Part shown: positions 1-12,150 of the stretch, one piece after another
Numbering within the stretch: position 1 is the first letter of the stretch
Layout: every line of letters starts with the position of its first letter
Assembly (NCBI RefSeq): GCF_037038585.1
Contig: NC_092520.1
Location: 195,245,604 to 195,309,603 of the forward strand
From: Patagioenas fasciata
Lineage: Eukaryota; Chordata; Aves; Columbiformes; Columbidae
DNA length: 64,000 nt
Direction: 5' to 3'
Made by a program: the position numbers and the translations under genes
Notes under the pieces: generated by a model
Database searches by the model: none
What the model saw: the letters and a program-made list of their open reading frames with translations, nothing else
What the model was told of the DNA's origin: nothing

Positions 1-1412
1 CTTTGCCCTTACTGAAGTCAATATAAGGGTCTTTTATTTTACTTATATTAATTTAAATGTAGACTGATTTACCAAGAAAAGTGAATCTGAGCCTGAAATC
101 AAAAGTTGGGCAGTCACTGCAGCCCTTCAGAGGTACATATATTTTTAAGTCATGTTTTCCTTCCCAACAAATACTTTTAAAATAATGTCTAACATACACA
201 TTTTTAGCCATGATGAATGTCATGGTGAAACAGCAAGACACAGTAGGATTTGTGTTTGTTCTGTAATAACAACACACTTGAATGAGACTTAGTGTATCTA
301 AGTCAGAGAGACTACCTGCTCTAGCTCGGTCTTTTTGCTGAGCAGTGTTTTTTTGGAAATATCCATTCAGTATAACTTTTTCCATCTTTCCAAGTGTAAG
401 AAATTATTGCTTTTTGTCATCTTAGCAAAGTGGCAGAGGATAGAATTCTCAAAACACACTCACTCTTGTCACTCCTTACCACAAATCTGGCTTTAAGAAA
501 TCAGTCTTCTGATTTCCTTTCCCTCATCTGTTTAGTTGCAAAATATAATTTTAAATTATAACCATGAAAGGCCATTTCTAAACCAGTCACAGATACTGTA
601 GTAATCCTCCCCCTCACAATAGTTTCCTCAGTAGCTTAGCATATTTATAGACCAAAAAACATCTATTGTATCAATATATAAAAAGAAAAACTTGATGACT
701 AGATCCTTAATTACCTAAAACATTCACTCCTTAACTTCCTCCCCCCCGCTTCCTTCCCTCCAGTAAGACAGTGATTTAACATCCACATGATTTCAGTCTT
801 TTTTAGAGCCCAGTGTTTAGGGTTGCAACACGAGACAACTAGATTTCATTCTCTGCTACACCACAACTTCTGATTTTGGGAAAGCTTCCAAATCCCACAA
901 ATTAGTACTTAAACTCTGCCTAAGTACAAAATTGTGACCTTCAAAACCCATTGCTCAACTGCTGCCAGCCCTAGGGGCATATGTTCAGACAACAACAATC
1001 TCCCAAGACCTAAGTCATGACCATGGAACTGGGCTCTGTACAAAATGCAACAGAAGATATTCCTTTTTTAAAAAAAAACAAAAAAACAAAAAAACAACTG
1101 ATCCAAAGGAGAGCTTTACTTTATTCAGTGACTCAGTGATTAGAGTTCTCATCCTATTAAAAAAAAAAAAAAATTAACTCATTCTCTAAAAATGCCCAAT
1201 TACAATATTCCCACAAAAACGGTAGGCATTGTGTCCATTACCCTTATCAAATGGCATGATAAATTCCTCAGGGCCACAAAGAGGAACATGTTTACTTTTC
1301 ATTAATTATGTATTATAACATATTCCCTCTTTGACACAGAGAATTTGCCTTTATAAAGAGCCTGTATCTTACTGACAGGATACATACAATACTTTCCTTC
1401 ACTTTTTGGAGG
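1..1412. other. Non-coding AT-rich sequence left of candidate exon
   Basis: No gene recognised. The stretch holds adenine-rich runs (about 1069-1097 and 1158-1173), a C-rich patch near 742-760, and on the minus strand an AATAAA hexamer (1120-1125) described separately. A minus-strand frame between 53 and 385 is open for 110 codons but has no recognisable domain and a weak upstream splice context, so I do not call it a gene. If the exon at 1413-1632 is real, most of this stretch would be its 3' untranslated region and downstream flank. Confidence 0.5.
1120..1125 (-). promoter_or_regulatory. Candidate polyadenylation signal (AATAAA)
   Basis: Read on the minus strand this is AATAAA. About 25-50 bases further downstream on that strand lies a T/GT-rich tract (plus-strand 1069-1097, an interrupted A run), which is the usual layout of a vertebrate cleavage site: hexamer, short spacer, then a U/GU-rich downstream element. 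It sits about 290 bases past the stop codon of the candidate exon at 1413-1632. The motif is common by chance in AT-rich DNA, so the call rests on its position and on the downstream tract. Confidence 0.25.
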
Positions 1413-1632
1413 TCATATATGTAATATTGCCTTTAAGTCTGATTCTGGTTTGTAATACAAAGGTAAAAACATTTGAGGCACTTGGTATTTTTCACCTGTG
1501 AAATCACGAACAGTCTTACTGGCAGACACAGCAGAGATGACACATTTCTTCCAAATAAAGTTGCACATGATTGCCATGTGCGGGTCAGGAGCACCATGAA
1601 CAGAAGGAACTGGGGATGTAAATAAAAGTCCA
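1413..1632 (-). CDS. Candidate terminal coding exon, unidentified protein
   Basis: On the minus strand a good splice acceptor (pyrimidine-rich tract ending in TTTTTCCTAG) opens a frame of 72 codons ending in TGA. The exon starts with the last base of a split codon (phase 2). The peptide includes SPVPSVHGAPDPHMAIM near its start and VPQMFLPLYYKPESDL near its end, and reads as mixed-composition protein rather than low-complexity translation. An AATAAA plus T/GT-rich tract follows about 290 bases downstream. I do not recognise the protein or any domain. A second frame of the same segment is also open for about 70 codons, which weakens the argument. The alternative is a chance open stretch. An internal donor-like site (ACAG|gtgaaa) would make it an internal exon instead. 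Confidence 0.27.
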
Positions 1633-4001
1633 CTAGGAAAAACAAGGATAGAATTAGCCTCAGAGGTGTTTACTGAAGTACAAAAAAAATATGTATATTC
1701 TCCAATATCAAAACCAAAAGTGTTTTACAAAAACCTGGAGTACATGTAACAATTAGTTTCTAATTAAAATTAAACTTCACTGTTTTAAGAAATCTACTTT
1801 GCACAAATTCTTTAATAGTGAGTAATGCTAAATAGCTGTAAATCCATTTATATGGTAAACTAGAAGGAATATTTTGCCTCCTATCTTTAAAATGTTGAAA
1901 ACAGGAAGAAAAATATTTTCAAGTGTTAACAAAAAAGGGAAATGTATATCTTGAAGTCACAGGAATGCTGTGCAAATAGAGACCTAACATTATAAGGCAA
2001 ATACAGATTAAGCTTTCATTTCCAGAGGAAAAATCTCAGGTGAAGAAAAGAAAAAAGCAAGGCAGGGGGGGAACTAAAAAAATCGCTTTGTAATATAGTG
2101 CAACACAGCAGAGCACCAAGGAGAAAGAATAAATGTGGCTTGCAGTTTTGGAGTTTTGGGGCATTTAACTTGTGTAAAGCATTTTGAAACAAAGTAACAG
2201 GTTTCAAATGAGGAATTAGTTACAGAAAGCATTTTGAAGGATTAAAATACAGCAATAGCATCTTTCAAGTTTTTCTCTGGAAATTTTCACGGTTCATTCT
2301 GAGAAGTCTGATCTTATTTTTCCTCCCCTTCTCTCCCCCACATTCTCATTTTTTCTCAGACCAGACCAAGGAAAATGTTATCCATTTTCCCTCCCAGATG
2401 CTCACCCAGGTCTCTCCCATCCTTTGCTTTGATCTATTACTAACGTTTTCAATCATTGCTTAACCACAGAGTTGCTATTTCTTTTGAACTCTAAGTTGAA
2501 AATAAACCGGTATACAGATTGGACTTTGGTGAACTGCTGGCTTTGTTAGAGATTAATTTTGGATCTTCTGGTAGTCTAACTGGGCTTTTTCTTTTCCTTC
2601 TTATACTTGAATCAGGATGTGATCTTTTATGAAGTAATCCCTTAAAAATGAAAGCTTGTAACTGATCTAAGCCTACGTAAATGACAAAAAGATATTTTTA
2701 CTTTTTTATTGTATTAAGAATGCTTCTAAGTTCCATTTCTATGTGAAGAAAGTATTTTGACTTCTGTAATACTACTCCACAAGTTAGCATCCACTGCATA
2801 AGGTAAAAGATACCTACTAATTTCTCTTAAATATCCTCATAGCCCTTAAACCTTGAGTACCCTTCCCAAAACTTTCCTCATTCCCCCTGTTTATAATCCC
2901 TCGAGAGACTGAGACAAGAGTATACGTTTTAGAAGTGAGGTATTTGAGTCCTGTCACCCACAACATGAGGCAAATAAGAATTGCATCTGTTGTTGGCTTT
3001 GAACTGTCAGCAGGATATGTGGGAGGAAAAAAACTGCCACAAAAAGATAATTTATTTTCCATCTTGCTCTGTTCTTCTTCCTCGCTGACTAATGCAGTAT
3101 TTTGGCAGTTTATTCCTGTCATAGGCATATAAAAGTTTGTTTCTTAATATATATTTATTTGTTTCCTGTGTCATTCAGTTGTCTCTTGGTTTCCAGTTCA
3201 GGAGTTATCTCTTTCAATCAAGTTATCTAAGCACACATAGTACGCATGAACTAATTAAAGTCCATTAGAACTATATGTTAAATAATCCCCCAGCCACTCT
3301 GTTATTCAAACATGGGATGCTATGCTAGATGTCAACATTTCTTCCTATATTTTTTCTCTGATGTCTTTATTTAAATATGTCATCCAGATAGAGACCATGA
3401 GATTTCCAGAAAACAGAAAATTAAAGGGATTAAAAGCTTAATTAAATATTAAAAGTTTGCTTAAGCAAACAAGTAGAAAAACATAAGATGAAAAAAAAAA
3501 CCTAAAACTCAAAAAAAAGTTTAAAAATATAAAATTTAGCATAGTTGTCTGTGATTTCAATGTTAAAAAATAAGTAGAAAATAATCTTTGCATCTAGACA
3601 TGCAAAATAACTTCAACCTTACCTTGTAGTCTTATCAGATATTTGCTATTAGAATTGAAATATGGTAAAAATGCTGTTAAAGTAACTCAAACTTCTTATC
3701 ACTTCATAAACTTGTAAAGTGATGATCCTGTTAAACTTGGTAAAGATATCTTTCCTAGTGTCAACTGAAGATTATATTGCCAAAATATCTATACTGTGAT
3801 GCTCATATTGACAGCTTCTCAAGAAGAAGGGATTAGGAAGCTTAAAGGATCATTCTTCAAGAGTTCCTACCATTGACCTAACCTTGTTCACACTATTGAC
3901 TATATTTTTTAAAACTTTTTTTTACCCAACTAACTGAATATATTTCACTTAAAGGTGCTATTCATGTAGAAGTGACTGCCTCTTGTCTTAAACAGCCTTT
4001 T
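1633..4001. other. Non-coding AT-rich sequence
   Basis: No gene or mobile element recognised. A strong minus-strand donor (ACAAG|gtaagg) lies near 3615-3625. The best acceptor just upstream of it leaves only a 23-base microexon, so I do not call one. A minus-strand frame of 103 codons (2817-3128) is open but has no recognisable domain or convincing splice sites. Poly-purine and poly-A patches occur near 2040-2085 and 3485-3530. Confidence 0.5.
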
Positions 4002-4068
4002 GAACTCTTATCCATGGCTAGGTGTCTCCATCTCTAAGCAATGACACCGCTTTCTCCAGATAAAAACT
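4002..4068 (+). repeat. Direct duplication, copy 1 (67 bp)
   Basis: This segment recurs in the same orientation at 4901-4967, 899 bases downstream, with about six mismatches in 67 bases (roughly 91 percent identity by eye). The shared core is 'ccatggctaggtgtct' through 'ctttctccagataaaaact'. The similarity stops abruptly on both sides. It may be a local segmental duplication or two copies of a small dispersed repeat I do not recognise. Confidence 0.8.
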
Positions 4069-4850
4069 CTTTATAGTTATCTCTTTTAGTTTTACCAGAA
4101 GCCCAAAGAAAAGTTCTTTGATGCATCTGTTTCATTTGGTTTATCACTTTCTTTACTTACCGAATATTAGGGGAGCATTTTTAGTAAAGTTTTTCCACAC
4201 TCTAGCAACATGTAGAATGTTTCTTTTATGTGTTAACATTTACAGGTACCTCCTTGCATAAATGTAAGGTCCATTCCTAAAGGCAATGCTTCTGAAAAAT
4301 TAGAATAAACTTGCACACAACCCACCTTAATTGGGGCATTTCACAAAAAATTGGTCAGCAATTTACCTGCTTATGAGCATACCTGGAGTATGTTTTTGTC
4401 CCCATTACTCTTTCATACATGGATTATTGTGGTAAGTCTAGTAGAGTACCTAACAGGACATCTTCATATGCTAATCAAGTGGAGTTCTCCTTTCTACTCT
4501 TTACCTTTCAGTTAGAATATCTTAATGTAATAATTTTACTTTTGCATACTTGGGTGGTTGAAGGGTTACAGGGAAGGTGACTTCGATTCCTGTCCACTGT
4601 GTTGGTAAGCGCTGTATCAAAGAGCTGCTGTTCATCTAGCAACTCAAGGCATTCCACTCCTGTGTTACTATGGGGCTTTCCCAAGCACAACACAAGATTC
4701 TACTCCTGAACATGCTTTCCCAAAGAATTCCCTGCAAAGTCAGAGTAACTTTTTGGTTTTACTGTACAATCTGAAATCTTTGTCAGTCAATGGACTAGTC
4801 TCACAGGATGATCACCTGTTATGCCAGCCATTTAGTTAATCTCACTCTTA

Positions 4851-4885
4851 ATAAATACATAAATACATACATACATACATACATA
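4851..4885 (+). repeat. ATAC tetranucleotide microsatellite
   Basis: About eight units of an ATAC/CATA repeat, preceded by two AAAT-interrupted units. It ends about 15 bases before the second copy of the 67-bp duplication. Confidence 0.95.
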
Positions 4886-4900
4886 TCCCTGAATTTGCAT

Positions 4901-4967
4901 GAACTTTTAACCATGGCTAGGTGTCTACATCTCTAAACAATGACACTACTTTCTCCAGATAAAAACT
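4901..4967 (+). repeat. Direct duplication, copy 2 (67 bp)
   Basis: Partner of 4002-4068. It lies directly after the ATAC microsatellite and continues into an 89-codon chance open frame that I do not regard as coding. Confidence 0.8.
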
Positions 4968-7900
4968 TCTCACTGACAGACATTTTCCTCTCCAAAGGGT
5001 CTCTCAGGGCCTGTATAGTTAAATCATTAAGGAATAAGGCCTGTGATCATTTAGTTTCATTTTGCTGGATATGTGCCTTCGATACCATGGCAGAATTAGG
5101 CTGTTGTTTCATAGTCTGTGTATATATTAGCTTTCAGTGTCCTGTGGGGGGAAAAAAAAAAAAAGTACAAATGAATTGCTGTGTTTGTGAAAGTCTGAAA
5201 AATGACTAGATTATTTTGGGGACAGTGTGTCAGTTCCTACACAGTTATAAGTCACCATATTTGTAGTGGACTTTTAGGTGAGAAAAGAAAGGAGGATTCC
5301 TCTGCTGAGAGGTACTAACCATTAAACCTCCAAGCAGTGAAGCTTAGGTGCTAAACTGTCTGATGAACAGGCAATCAAGCACATCAGCTCAGAAAATGAG
5401 TCAAACTCAAGCCCAGCTAGTTTAGAAATTGTCTCTGTCACCTCACGTCCCTTCTCTACAGCCCATTTGGGTGTTTCCTCTCACAAAGATTTCAAACAAA
5501 ATAAAAATACAGAGGGAATTTACACCTAGCCATTCAGGCCCAAAATTTCCTCTGCTCCTAACTCAGACACCCTGATTTTGGCAGCTGTGAAATCCCACCT
5601 GCATCTTTGAGCTGCTCTCTACTTATAACCCCTTTTTTTAGCTATAAAGTTTTCATCTCTCTATGAAGAGAGATGTCTACTTTTCCAGAAATGTCTTGGC
5701 TTCAGTCTGTTACAATGGTATGCCTTAATTACATCTGCTACAGTAGTTTGTGTTTTTTTAAACCACTCCTGAGCTGCTATCGCATTGCACCTCATCACTT
5801 CAAGTTTAAAGGTCAGTAAAGGCTCTTTGTGACTTCACATCAAGTTGGAATTGAGTACACAAACTTACAATAAATTACAATAAGTTTGTTATACATACAC
5901 GTAGCTCTATAATATTGGTATATGAAACCTGTGTTGTTAAACCCTGCTAAAGGCGATGGGAACTGCTTGCACATGAATTATAATTATCAGAGTCATATCT
6001 CTAGAGTCAACCCACCTCTTGTAAGATGAAGGTGTTATGATTCTGATTCAGGAATGACTCAAATACTGAAAAATTACTGGTTCTTAGAATCTCTGTGGTT
6101 TGAGCCAGACTTTCCACTACACTGGGTCAAAGTTTTGCTGATATGAGGACAGAGGGGTCTTTACTGATGTGGCACTAATATAGGACAGTAAAAAAATTAG
6201 AAGCATAAATGATGGAGCTGTACAAATCTTAACACTGTCACAGACAGAGGAGAAATGAGAGCATGTTGCAAGCCAGATTCCCTATAGGTAGCTATAGGAA
6301 AAAAACCTAAAAAGTACTGAAACCAGCCAACCTGACTACTGGAATTGGACCTTAATATTAGCAAAGAACAGAAACAATTCAGCTGTTGAAAATCAGTCGT
6401 GCAGTGAATCTGTCTAGACTGTATTACTCTTTGGACCCCAGGCCATTTTTCCTACACAGGAAGGAAAGTACAGCACTACAGTGTGGGGTGACGTGATAAT
6501 TGTCATAAAAATGGATCAGAAATACACTCAGACATACAGTGAACAGGAGAACACAAACTGCTCTCCCTAATTTTGCTGCAGTTCACAGGGTTGCAGGTAG
6601 ATTACCTCCCTTCATCAGTTCAGAGTTGATCACAGTGTGCTGGCACCATCCCAAAGGAATATAAATCAGACCCTTTTCTGCTAAACTTCTTGACCATGTT
6701 TTGATAGGTCAGCTAATCAGAAAACATCTTATAACTTTTTGCTGCTTATAACTATCAAAGCTCCAAATTAAAATAAAGAAACACAGAAAATAATGGAAAT
6801 ATTTTCAAGTACCTCAGAAATGAAAACAACCATTACTGAAATTTTTATCAAAATAATTTTCATTTTTCAGAGGTTTCATAAAAAGGAGCAATAAATTTAA
6901 CAAAAAATAATTGTACATCCAGCCGAAATAAATAAAAAATCAGAATTCAGATTGCATACTTAAGTGCCAAATGTAAATCTGAGAAATTGAATAGCCACTT
7001 CTGAACATCTCTATTTGCCTCTTGATAGAAAGAGTTTGATGGGCTTAAGCAGACTGAATATGTGGTAAGACTCAACATGAAACCCAAGATGCCATGTTTA
7101 ACATGACAGCTTTTCACATAAGCTGCCACATTGGCAAGTTCCACTCTGTAAAATTATTATTACCTCCTCCTATATAAAATTCTTTAAACTGCCATTGAGG
7201 TTAGCAAACTAAAGGCAGTCAACATGTCATGAAGTGTCCAGCATGTTAAGGATATAAAAATTCGTAATATGTATTTATTATTATCAGCCTTTCTGTTTGA
7301 AGCTCACATAGTTTCAGTGCAGTACCAGTTCTCTCCTATCTCTTTTCCCAGATTTGCTTTCAGAGGATAAAAATATATCTTTAAGATAATTACACACCTT
7401 TCATAGTCACTTGTAAAGAAATAGCTTAGATGAGGCCCTATTTTAAATTTGGCGTTAGTTCTAGACCTGACTCAGAGTTACTGCAAGAACCTTGCTTACA
7501 GGGATGGCAGCAAATGATTCACTCAGTGCTGTTTTGTTGATCCAGCTGTAGGGCTGAATTAGACAACAGACTTCTAGAAAGACAGAAAAACATAATTTTA
7601 CAGCAGACAGAGAGTGACATGCCTTGGATCCACCAAGATGACTCATATTCTTGCAGTGAGAAGTAACCCTTGTCTTAGCCAGTTCACAAATTAGCAATGA
7701 TTAATCAAGCATAAAAAAAGGTTGTAATGACTATAACAAAATACATCCCAAACAAAACCTAAATTCTTCCAGAAATACTTCTGAGTTTTTCAATAATTCA
7801 TATCTATTATGGTTACTTGCATGCTGCCACTGCTGTACTTGCTTGTCACAGAATGTTACTGCAATAAAAGATACTAGACATTTAATTTCAAAGTAGTATT

Positions 7901-9421
7901 TGCAAGGTTTTGAACACATTTGACTTGAAATTTCCATGTCAGCTTGGGGTCCAGAAATGACTCAGAAAACTGTTTATTCTTGTAATGACCCTTTTTCAGT
8001 TATATTTTATGGTGCACCTGTTTTTGTATCTTCCCTGAGCATTTCCTATATTGAATAGATTGGAAATCTGTAAACTTCCTCATCATACATCTTGAGAACA
8101 TACATCAAAACAAAAAAAGGGTTAAACAATGGCAAATAATAACACAAGAGCACTCTGTACCTGTGGCTGAAATATATCACCCTGGTGATTTCGGTGACCA
8201 GAAAACACAGTTCAGAGATCAGGTCACAGTCAATCCATAGAGATAATATGTTGGGGGTGTGGTGAGAGAAAACATCATTGCATTTTTGCAGACAGATAAG
8301 CATGAAGAAACTGCAATCTATTCATAGCTACAGGCAGATGATTTCATAGATTCATGTCCAAGAGCAGAAAAAGCAGTTCTGTTTGTCAGGGAAGACATAT
8401 ACTGTGAATTATTCACTCAGTTCAAGTAATAAGCTGTGTCAGGGTAGAACAAAATAATGCACTGATTTTTCCTTACAAATAAAGCAAGAATGTGAATGGT
8501 TAGTGCAGGTATTAATGTGAACTGTTACACCAAGCCCAGGGACCAGCTGCCTGCCCCTCAGATTAAGTTTCATTCTCACTATCCAAGTCCCTAATACCAG
8601 GTTTACAGTTCTCAGACTGTTGACACTGCAGTCCCATCTAAGCCTTGGAGGTGCTTAAAATCAATTTGTTCCTCCATTTCAGTGCACAAAGTTCCTCAGG
8701 ACTGGCATATCACTCAGAGATATGTTGGCTGAGGGGATAAAGCGTCTATACTCCAGTGCAAGCTGATAAAAGGCACACCGCAGCTAAATCTCCTCTGACT
8801 CCTTAGAATAGCTTGATCCATTAGACATGCTCAGGTCATGCACTGGCTGCCAGACAATAGCCTAGCAGAATAGACTAACATTTCTAATATAGGAAACCTG
8901 TGCTTTTGGATCTGTTTGGCCCATGGTAGGTTTGAATCTGCAGATTCCATTTTTAAGGTGTTCTTACTGCAAGGCTGTGGAATAGCCTAAAATGAAGGCA
9001 GCGTCTATCACTGAAGCCAATGAAGGATCGAGGCTGCTCAGAAGGGAAAATGAGACTTACAGTACTGGTGCAAGACTGAATCTGATGAGGATATAGTCCA
9101 GGAAGGCAAAATGTCTTCATTTTCAGTACTCTGTGCTTGAGTTCACAGTATGGTTTGTATAAAAGGACCCCAGGGCCCCGAAGATTGGGAATCAGCAGTT
9201 TCTGAAAAATTTACACATTCAAATTCCTTGTGAACCTGTAAATATCCTGGCTTCTGTTGCTGCTACACCTCCAGGTCTTCATTTTCACTCCGTGAAGTCT
9301 TACATGTTTTTCATACTTCGTCTACTGACTGAGTATGCTGTTGTCTTTCATAACCAGGTGCCATCATCATAATTTACGATTCATAATCTGGTTCCTGATT
9401 AAGCCATCTACTTCTTCTTTC
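4968..9421. other. Non-coding sequence, no gene recognised
   Basis: Ordinary AT-rich sequence with no CR1 tail, no long open frame and no RNA gene that I can see. Minus-strand frames of 65-85 codons (for example 6947-7144 and 8046-8303) lack domains and paired splice sites. A canonical-looking TATA element near 9158 is described separately. Confidence 0.5.
9158..9165 (+). promoter_or_regulatory. TATA-box-like element
   Basis: TATAAAAG followed by a GC-rich flank (GACCCCAGGGCCCC), which matches the classic TATA-box environment better than most AT-rich matches in the window. No CpG-rich promoter or recognisable first exon follows. It may be fortuitous. Confidence 0.15.
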
Positions 9422-9490
9422 CGGGGGGGATTGGACTAGATGATCTTTTGATGTCCTTTCCAATCCCTAACATTCTGTGATTCTGTGATT
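9422..9490 (+). mobile_element. CR1 LINE, severely 5'-truncated 3' tail
   Basis: The last ~65 bases of an avian CR1 non-LTR retrotransposon. It contains 'gattggactagatgatctt' and 'ccaatccctaacattctgtg', then two ATTCTGTG-type terminal octamers. CR1 copies are normally 5'-truncated and end in such short octamer repeats instead of poly-A. No coding sequence remains. The same 3' end recurs at 42783-42962, so both probably come from related subfamilies. Confidence 0.93.
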
Positions 9491-10479
9491 ATTATAAACA
9501 CAGAGTAAAAGGCAGTTTTGCCCTACAGAAGCTCAGAAGAAACAAAAGGGAGTAAGAGAAAGAGAAAAGCCCAGCTCAGTGACTTACTGTGGGCTCAGCA
9601 GGAGTGGCCACATGAGAACCCCAGAATGTTCCTTGAAATCTGATATTTTGGTGTCTCACATTCATTTCTTACTGTGTTTCCTTTGTTATGAAGCTTGTAT
9701 GAAGATGTGTATTTGCAGCCTTTTAAAAATCAGAAGTTTGGAGGTTATCTTCATCGGTGGTCATTGCAGATCTGTTTAAAATCTCAAAAATGTGAACTGT
9801 GAACTGTTTTGGTTTGGGGTTTTTTTGCATCAGATTTGCTACAGAGATTTGCACTGTGTATTACGTATTCTGTCACAAGCTGGTCAAAGTACTTATAACA
9901 CCGAATGAGTGAGGAGGGGGGCTATATAAAGGCCTTATGTTGCTTTGCATTATATCCCCACGTAGACTTAAATTATTTTCTGAAATGGTGATTACAGTTA
10001 GTACAGTGACAGCTGCCAGGATTTAAACTCCATAAATTGAATTTTGGACATTGAAATTGCATTTCTGACCCTATCCCAAAAGCCTGAAGAACGAAATGCT
10101 GGACTTGGGACGTAATTTCCAGCATTTTAGAAGAAAAATCTATTCATGGCTAATATACGTCTATCCTTTCTGCTCTGTAAGGTACATCAAAATACCATCT
10201 ATTGTCATTTGAGATGTACCAAACTCTAGTGAACCAGACATTTGGAGCTTATACAAGCAGGCTACTATTTGACCCAGTTTCATTACAAGCCTGAAACTGC
10301 CCATTACCCACTCAATGATGAGTAAGATGAAAAACTGAAGCCAGTATACCTCGCAGGACTTGAAAAACCATCCAGACAATTCTCAGCCAAGGAAAGTAGC
10401 TCAAATTAATATGCCAGACTGTGAACTCCAATGGCTAAGGGTGGAGCTGACACACTCCTTTCTTCTGTTTCTTCCACAG
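9491..10479. other. Non-coding sequence with TATA-like motif and small hairpin
   Basis: No gene recognised. It includes a TATA-like element at 9921-9934, described separately, and a 10-bp inverted repeat (10094-10103 with 10118-10127, 14-base loop). The right edge is a strong pyrimidine tract and acceptor leading into the candidate exon at 10480. Confidence 0.45.
9921..9934 (+). promoter_or_regulatory. TATA-box-like element
   Basis: GCTATATAAAGGCC: a TATA core flanked on both sides by GC dinucleotides, preceded by a purine-rich GA/G stretch. It lies about 550 bases upstream of the candidate plus-strand exon at 10480. There is no CpG island and no initiator that I can single out. Confidence 0.18.
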
Positions 10480-10647
10480 GTGCCAGGTCTCACTGAGTCC
10501 CAGCTGTGGGGCAGGTATCTGGGTGAGGTTACATCTGAGCTTGCCACAGCTGATTTCACCAAAGCCTTCCTGCCAGAGTCCACAGCTTTTCAGTCACCTT
10601 TCAAAAGCAAAATATCAGCAGAAGTGGGGCTGTCATGCCCAGGTTAA
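10480..10647 (+). CDS. Candidate exon with strong acceptor, unidentified
   Basis: A near-ideal acceptor (a run of over 20 mostly pyrimidine bases ending in TTCCACAG) opens a phase-0 frame of 55 codons ending in TAA. The peptide contains TESQLWGRYLGEVTSELATA and is more GC-rich than its surroundings. Donor-like sites inside (GGGGCAG|gtatct and CCCAG|gttaac) would alternatively make it internal, ending in phase 2. No AATAAA lies close downstream and no domain is recognised. This could be a coding exon, a non-coding RNA exon or chance. Confidence 0.2.
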   Translation: MPGLTESQLWGRYLGEVTSELATADFTKAFLPESTAFQSPFKSKISAEVGLSCPG

Positions 10648-12150
10648 CAAGCTCTGCTTTCTCAGCAATGTCTATTGACTTGGGCTTAATATTTCACTCA
10701 CCATGAATGCTGCTTTCCAGGATGGTTCAGCCTCTGTTAGTACAGCCTGTGCTACGCACAGCTATACACTTAGCTATGAAGTGGTAGAATGAACTATACA
10801 AGTTCAAACTCTTTCCCTTTCATCAAAGTAAGGAAGAAAAAAAACCCCAGCACTTCAGAGTCTCCTTAACTATCAGCGTGTGATGGAAATGTGCGTAAGG
10901 TTAAAGGCTTGTTTAAATCACTGGATAAATCAAGGTCTAACACTGATGACAACAGATGGCTTATCTTAGATTTACACCAGTATAATTGAGAGCAGAATCT
11001 GTTCTTGGGTATCAAATAAGCATAACAATGAATTAAACAGCACAACCAATTTAAAAGAAAAATGTTCATTAGTGTGAATAGAAAGGCATCACAGCAGAAA
11101 AATGCCAGCACTTACCACAATACATCAGCTATTCCATTAACATAGTAACTAACCATTTCTGGATAGTATGGTATATGACTAAACAGAGTACTGCAAAATG
11201 ATAGCTCCCATCTACATGACTAAATTACAGTTCTTCCTTTTCTTCATCTCCCTATCATCTCTGTTGATGGTTTATTAAATAATTTTCACACAGGCAGTGT
11301 AGAAATAGAGGAAGAAAGGTGAAGCTGTTTTGCATATAATAATGCCTGCATGCATGAGTTGTAGTGAACCTAAATAAAAATAAATAAAATAAAAATTAAC
11401 AAAACCAAACCTTTGGTTTAAGAGATATTCTCCAAAAGAAGCAATTTCTAACACTGCCCATTTTTGAGTGGAGCGATTCCAGACCGACTTTGAAAATCCC
11501 AGTCAAAGCACATAGTTTTGCAATAGACTCATTTGGATAGTTTCTTAGCCAAAACAATTTCAACAAAAAGACTGGTTCCAGACATACTGTATTAAATAAC
11601 CTCTGAATTGGCAAAGAATGATGCATACATTCCATCTGAGAGTCTGCTACAAGTCCGGTCAGTTGAGGTAAGTTCAGTTTCACAGCTAGAAACTATAACA
11701 GAGTTTTCAGCAAATAATTGTTGAAACAGTCCTTTTGCACATTCAGTGTTGAAGTCCATATGAAAATCTGCTTAGATGTGGAAAGAGAAGAGTAATGTAC
11801 TATTTTAGACCCTTTAAACTTTTAGAAAGAAAACACCAGAAAAGTGTGATGGATGGTTACAGTGAAAGCAGAAATAAATGTGACTGCTTAATTTTATTGG
11901 CAGACGGGATTATATGGTCATCATCACACAAGATCCTGTTTTTTTCCTCAATTATGTCATAGTTCAACGTAATTTCACTTGCTCTGTGGGAGTTACAGTC
12001 AAGATTTAAATCAGTCTGCAAATTATGAAGATGGGAAAAGTCTTTGTGTTCTCAGCCCAAAATATTTTTTTACGTTCTCCTGGTCTTTTCTTTCACAACT
12101 GTGGCACATTTCTCCTTATGTCTAGTTTGAGAGATGCAACGCATGGGAAT
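10648..12150. other. Non-coding sequence, one possible minus-strand exon
   Basis: No gene recognised. On the minus strand 11116-11178 is flanked by a reasonable acceptor (TCTGTTTAG) and a consensus gtaagt donor. It is open in one frame (phase 2 to phase 2), with HIPYYPEMVSYYVNGIADVL as the 20 complete codons. It is only 63 bases of AT-rich codons, so I treat it as a hypothesis. A 95-codon minus-strand frame at 11396-11683 has no domain. Confidence 0.4.

Noticed and set aside
3602-3660. 23-base microexon with a strong donor (ACAAG|gtaagg) on the minus strand
   Set aside because: Phase fits the terminal candidate at 1413-1632, but a 23-base exon with an ordinary acceptor is too weak to claim.
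4161-4294. Minus-strand exon between a strong acceptor and a gtaagt donor
   Set aside because: Splice signals are excellent but all three frames contain stops, so it is not coding; a non-coding exon cannot be argued from sequence alone.
4012-4975. A pair of long terminal repeats of an endogenous retrovirus
   Set aside because: The duplicated segment is only 67 bp, has no TG...CA ends or target-site duplication, and the 830 bases between copies show no retroviral protein similarity.
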